Assembly (NCBI RefSeq): GCF_014773485.1
Contig: NZ_JACXBP010000003.1
Location: 1 to 64,000, forward strand
Length of the DNA: 64,000 bases
Reading direction: 5' to 3'
Origin: Erwinia aphidicola
GTDB lineage: Bacteria; Pseudomonadota; Gammaproteobacteria; Enterobacterales; Enterobacteriaceae
A program made the translations under genes and the position numbers. This document shows, piece after piece, positions 61,683-64,000 of the stretch; position 1 is the first letter of the stretch; each line of letters begins with the position of its first letter. Under the pieces are notes generated by a model. The model searched no databases. It saw nothing but the letters and a program-made list of their open reading frames with translations, and was not told the origin of the DNA.

Positions 61683-61857
61683 CGTCTGACACCGCTGCTG
61701 CGACGCTTCAGCCTGTAGGGGATATGGTTTACCATAAGGCATATCACTAAAACGCATCGCTCAGGAGAGAGCTCAGGATGAAGGTAGAGGGATTTTCCCG
61801 CCAGACTCAATGCTGCGTTTTCAGGAAGTTAATTATTAAGTGGACCGCCATAACATC

Positions 61858-63285
61858 ATGAAAAACGCCACCAGCCAGCCCACCTTCCTTTTTCACGATT
61901 ACGAAACCTTTGGTAAAAGCCCGTCGCTGGACCGTCCTGCGCAGTTTGCCGGCATCCGTACCGATATGGATTTCAACATCATTGGCGAGCCGGAGGTGTT
62001 TTACTGCCAGCCTGCGGATGACTATCTGCCGCAGCCGGAAGCGGTAATGATCACCGGGATTACCCCGCAGATTGCCCGCGCCCGTGGGGTGCCGGAAGTG
62101 GAGTTCACCCGCCGTATTCATCAGCTGTTCAGTGAGCCAAACACCTGCGTGGTGGGGTACAACAACGTGCGTTTTGACGACGAAGTCAGCCGTAACCTGT
62201 TTTATCGCAACTTTTACGACCCTTACGCGTGGAGCTGGCAGCACGGTAACAGCCGCTGGGACCTGCTGGACGTGATGCGCGCCTGCTATGCCCTGCGCCC
62301 GGACGGGATTGCGTGGCCGGAAAATGAGGATGGCTTCCCCAGCTTCCGCCTTGAGCACCTGACCAAAGCCAACGGCGTGGCCCATGACAACGCCCATGAT
62401 GCTATGTCGGACGTTTATGCCACCATTGCCATGGCCAGGCTGGTCAAAGAGAAGCAGCCGCGCCTGTATGACTTCCTGTTCAGCCACCGCAATAAGCAGA
62501 AGATCACCGCGCTGGTCGATATTCCGCAGATGAAACCGCTGGTGCATATTTCCGGCATGTTTGGCGCAGCGCGCGGTAATACCAGCTGGATCGCCCCGCT
62601 TGCCTGGCACCCGGAAAACCGCAATGCGCTGATAACCTGCGATCTCGGCGGTGATATGTCGCCGCTGCTGGAGCTGGACGCCGATGCGCTGCGCGAACGC
62701 CTGTACACCCGCCGCGACGAGCTGGGGGATGCCTCCCCGGTACCGCTTAAACTGGTGCATATCAACAAATGCCCGGTGGTTGCCCCGGCGAATACCCTGC
62801 GCCCGGAAGATGCCGAGCGCATCGGCATTGACCGCCAGCGCTGCCTGGATAATCTCGCCCTGCTGCGTCAGCATCCGGAAGTGCGTGAAAAAGTGGTGGC
62901 GCTGTTTGCGGAAGCCGAACCCTTTACCCCGTCGGAAGATGTCGATGCGCAGATCTACAACGGCTTTTTCAGCGATGCCGATCGCAACGCGATGAATATT
63001 ATTCGCCAGACTGCCGCGGAAAATCTGCCGGCGCTCGATCTGACCTTCAACGATGCGCGTATTGAAAAGCTGCTGTTCCGCTACCGCGCGCGCAACTTCT
63101 TCGGCACGCTGGATGACGCCGAGCAAAAGCGCTGGCTGCAGCATCGCCGTGAGATGCTGAACCCTGAACGGGTGCAAAGCTATGTGCAGGAGCTGGAGAT
63201 GCTGTTTAATCAGTACGAAGGGGAGCAGGAGAAGCTGGATCAGCTGAAGGCGTTGTTCGAGTATGCGCGAGAGCTGGTGTCGTAG
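61858..63285 (+). CDS. sbcB: Exonuclease I
   Basis: A 475-residue protein, the same length as E. coli SbcB when the ATG of MKNATSQPTFLFHDYETFGK is used; a GTG six codons upstream is possible. The DnaQ-type exonuclease motifs are present: FHDYETFG (D and E metal ligands), VGYNNVRFDDEVSRNLFYRN and HDNAHDAMSDVYATIAMARL. The SH3-like and C-terminal helical domains follow, ending LDQLKALFEYARELVS. It degrades single-stranded DNA 3' to 5' in recombination and repair. Confidence 0.96.
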   Translation: MKNATSQPTFLFHDYETFGKSPSLDRPAQFAGIRTDMDFNIIGEPEVFYCQPADDYLPQPEAVMITGITPQIARARGVPEVEFTRRIHQLFSEPNTCVVGYNNVRFDDEVSRNLFYRNFYDPYAWSWQHGNSRWDLLDVMRACYALRPDGIAWPENEDGFPSFRLEHLTKANGVAHDNAHDAMSDVYATIAMARLVKEKQPRLYDFLFSHRNKQKITALVDIPQMKPLVHISGMFGAARGNTSWIAPLAWHPENRNALITCDLGGDMSPLLELDADALRERLYTRRDELGDASPVPLKLVHINKCPVVAPANTLRPEDAERIGIDRQRCLDNLALLRQHPEVREKVVALFAEAEPFTPSEDVDAQIYNGFFSDADRNAMNIIRQTAAENLPALDLTFNDARIEKLLFRYRARNFFGTLDDAEQKRWLQHRREMLNPERVQSYVQELEMLFNQYEGEQEKLDQLKALFEYARELVS

Positions 63286-63326
63286 GGGCGAGGTAAACCT
63301 CGCCCAGGGTCAGGCATGCCTGACCC
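63286..63326. repeat. Two family B 20-bp palindromes after sbcB
   Basis: GGGCGAGGTAAACCTCGCCC (63286-63305) and GGGTCAGGCATGCCTGACCC (63307-63326, then CTAC) back to back in the convergent gap between sbcB and plaP. They may serve as terminators. Confidence 0.75.
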
Positions 63327-63347
63327 CTACGATCATATCATCGAGAA

Positions 63348-64000
63348 TTATAGCCCTTCTTCGCTCCACTGCGGCACCGGGTTACGGAAGCTGCGGGTAA
63401 CGAACGCCAGGTAGACCAGGCCGATTGCGGCCCACACCAGCCCCAGCACCATCGAGCTCTCTTCCAGGTTCGCCCACAGAGCACCTACGGTCAGTGCGCC
63501 AAGCAGCGGCAGGATCAGGAACTTGAAGTTGTCTTTCAGAGTCTTATTGCGCTTCTCACGGATCCAGAACTGCGAGATCACCGACAGGTTAACGAAGGTA
63601 AACGCCACCAGCGCACCGAAGTTAATCAGCGCCGTTGCGGTCACCAGGTCGAAGGTGATCGACGACAGGGCAATCGCGCCAACCAGCAGCACGTTCAGCG
63701 CCGGGGTGCGCCACTTCGGATGGATATAGCCGAAGAAACGCTCCGGGAACACGCCGTCACGGCCCATCACGTACATCAGACGCGACACGCCCGCATGGGC
63801 TGCCATGCCGGATGCCAGCACGGTGACGCAGGAGAAGATCAGGATGCCGAACTGGAAGGCTTTACCCGCCACGTACAGCATGATTTCCGGCTGCGACGCG
63901 TCCGGATCTTTGAAGCGTGAGATATCCGGGAAGTACAGCTGCAGGAAATAGGAGACTACGACAAAGATCACGCCGCCAATCAGTGCGGTAAGGAAAATCG
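63348..64000 (-). CDS. plaP: Putrescine importer PlaP, N-terminal part off the window
   Basis: The C-terminal ~217 residues of an APC-superfamily permease; the frame is open to the window edge. The visible part follows E. coli PlaP (YeeF): [100 protein letters not shown]. PlaP is a low-affinity putrescine transporter driven by the proton gradient. Position next to sbcB is as in E. coli. Confidence 0.92.
   Translation of the reverse strand, partial: IFLTALIGGVIFVVVSYFLQLYFPDISRFKDPDASQPEIMLYVAGKAFQFGILIFSCVTVLASGMAAHAGVSRLMYVMGRDGVFPERFFGYIHPKWRTPALNVLLVGAIALSSITFDLVTATALINFGALVAFTFVNLSVISQFWIREKRNKTLKDNFKFLILPLLGALTVGALWANLEESSMVLGLVWAAIGLVYLAFVTRSFRNPVPQWSEEGL

Overview
The window looks like the chromosome of an Erwiniaceae-type enterobacterium (Erwinia/Pantoea relatives). 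It is G+C-rich overall. The right end keeps an E. coli-like gene neighbourhood (yeeO, tmaR/yeeX, yeeA, dacD, sbcB, plaP, with amn and two tRNA-Asn genes nearby), and it also carries gcd, a Kdo hydroxylase and a catechol-siderophore locus. The genus is inferred from gene content and is not proven.

Layout. (1) 1-5.6 kb: a lower-GC toxin/immunity region. It holds the 3' end of cdiA with an RNase A-like toxin tip and its cdiI, an orphan CdiA-CT/immunity pair, a lone DUF3916-like gene, a broken colicin-type immunity gene and an integrase remnant. Three SymE-family copies (two broken, one intact) sit on the opposite strand. (2) 6.0 kb: tRNA-Asn. (3) 6.2-14.3 kb: a LacI-type regulator with two palindromic operators facing a sugar-phosphate-type ABC transporter operon (binding protein, fused permease, ATPase, inositol-phosphatase-like enzyme), followed by a type II pyruvate kinase. 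(4) 14.4-18.7 kb: gcd, then a small type VI cargo island (hcp, DUF4225 protein, membrane protein). (5) 18.9-22.4 kb: an ascorbate-class PTS operon and a LacI-family regulator with two tandem helix-turn-helix domains. (6) 22.4-32.3 kb: amn, a butanediol-dehydrogenase-like gene with a good sigma-54 promoter, a YdeP-type molybdoenzyme, a YceI protein, an AcoR-type sigma-54 activator and a DUF998 membrane protein.

(7) 32.4-50.7 kb: the Fur-regulated siderophore locus. It comprises a FhuA-type receptor, fes, an MbtH gene, a dimodular NRPS, fepC-fepG-fepD, entS and fepB. The order follows the E. coli fep/ent locus, but the synthetase is C-A-T-E-C-A-T-TE rather than EntF's C-A-T-TE. This is the layout of chrysobactin/vanchrobactin-type synthetases, which make dihydroxybenzoyl-D-(basic amino acid)-Ser units. 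The second adenylation domain is frameshifted by a perfect triple 7-bp repeat. Removing one repeat restores a 2846-codon gene, so this genome copy appears to be off, whether by mutation, slippage or sequencing error, while export, uptake and hydrolysis genes look intact.

(8) 50.8-64 kb: a Gfo/Idh/MocA oxidoreductase, a second identical tRNA-Asn, a PadR regulator with a siderophore-interacting ferric reductase (Fur box plus palindromic operator), yeeO, a Kdo hydroxylase, an orphan lacI, tmaR, yeeA, dacD, a small lipoprotein, kbp, sbcB and the 3' part of plaP. Two families of short palindromic repeats lie in the intergenic gaps throughout.
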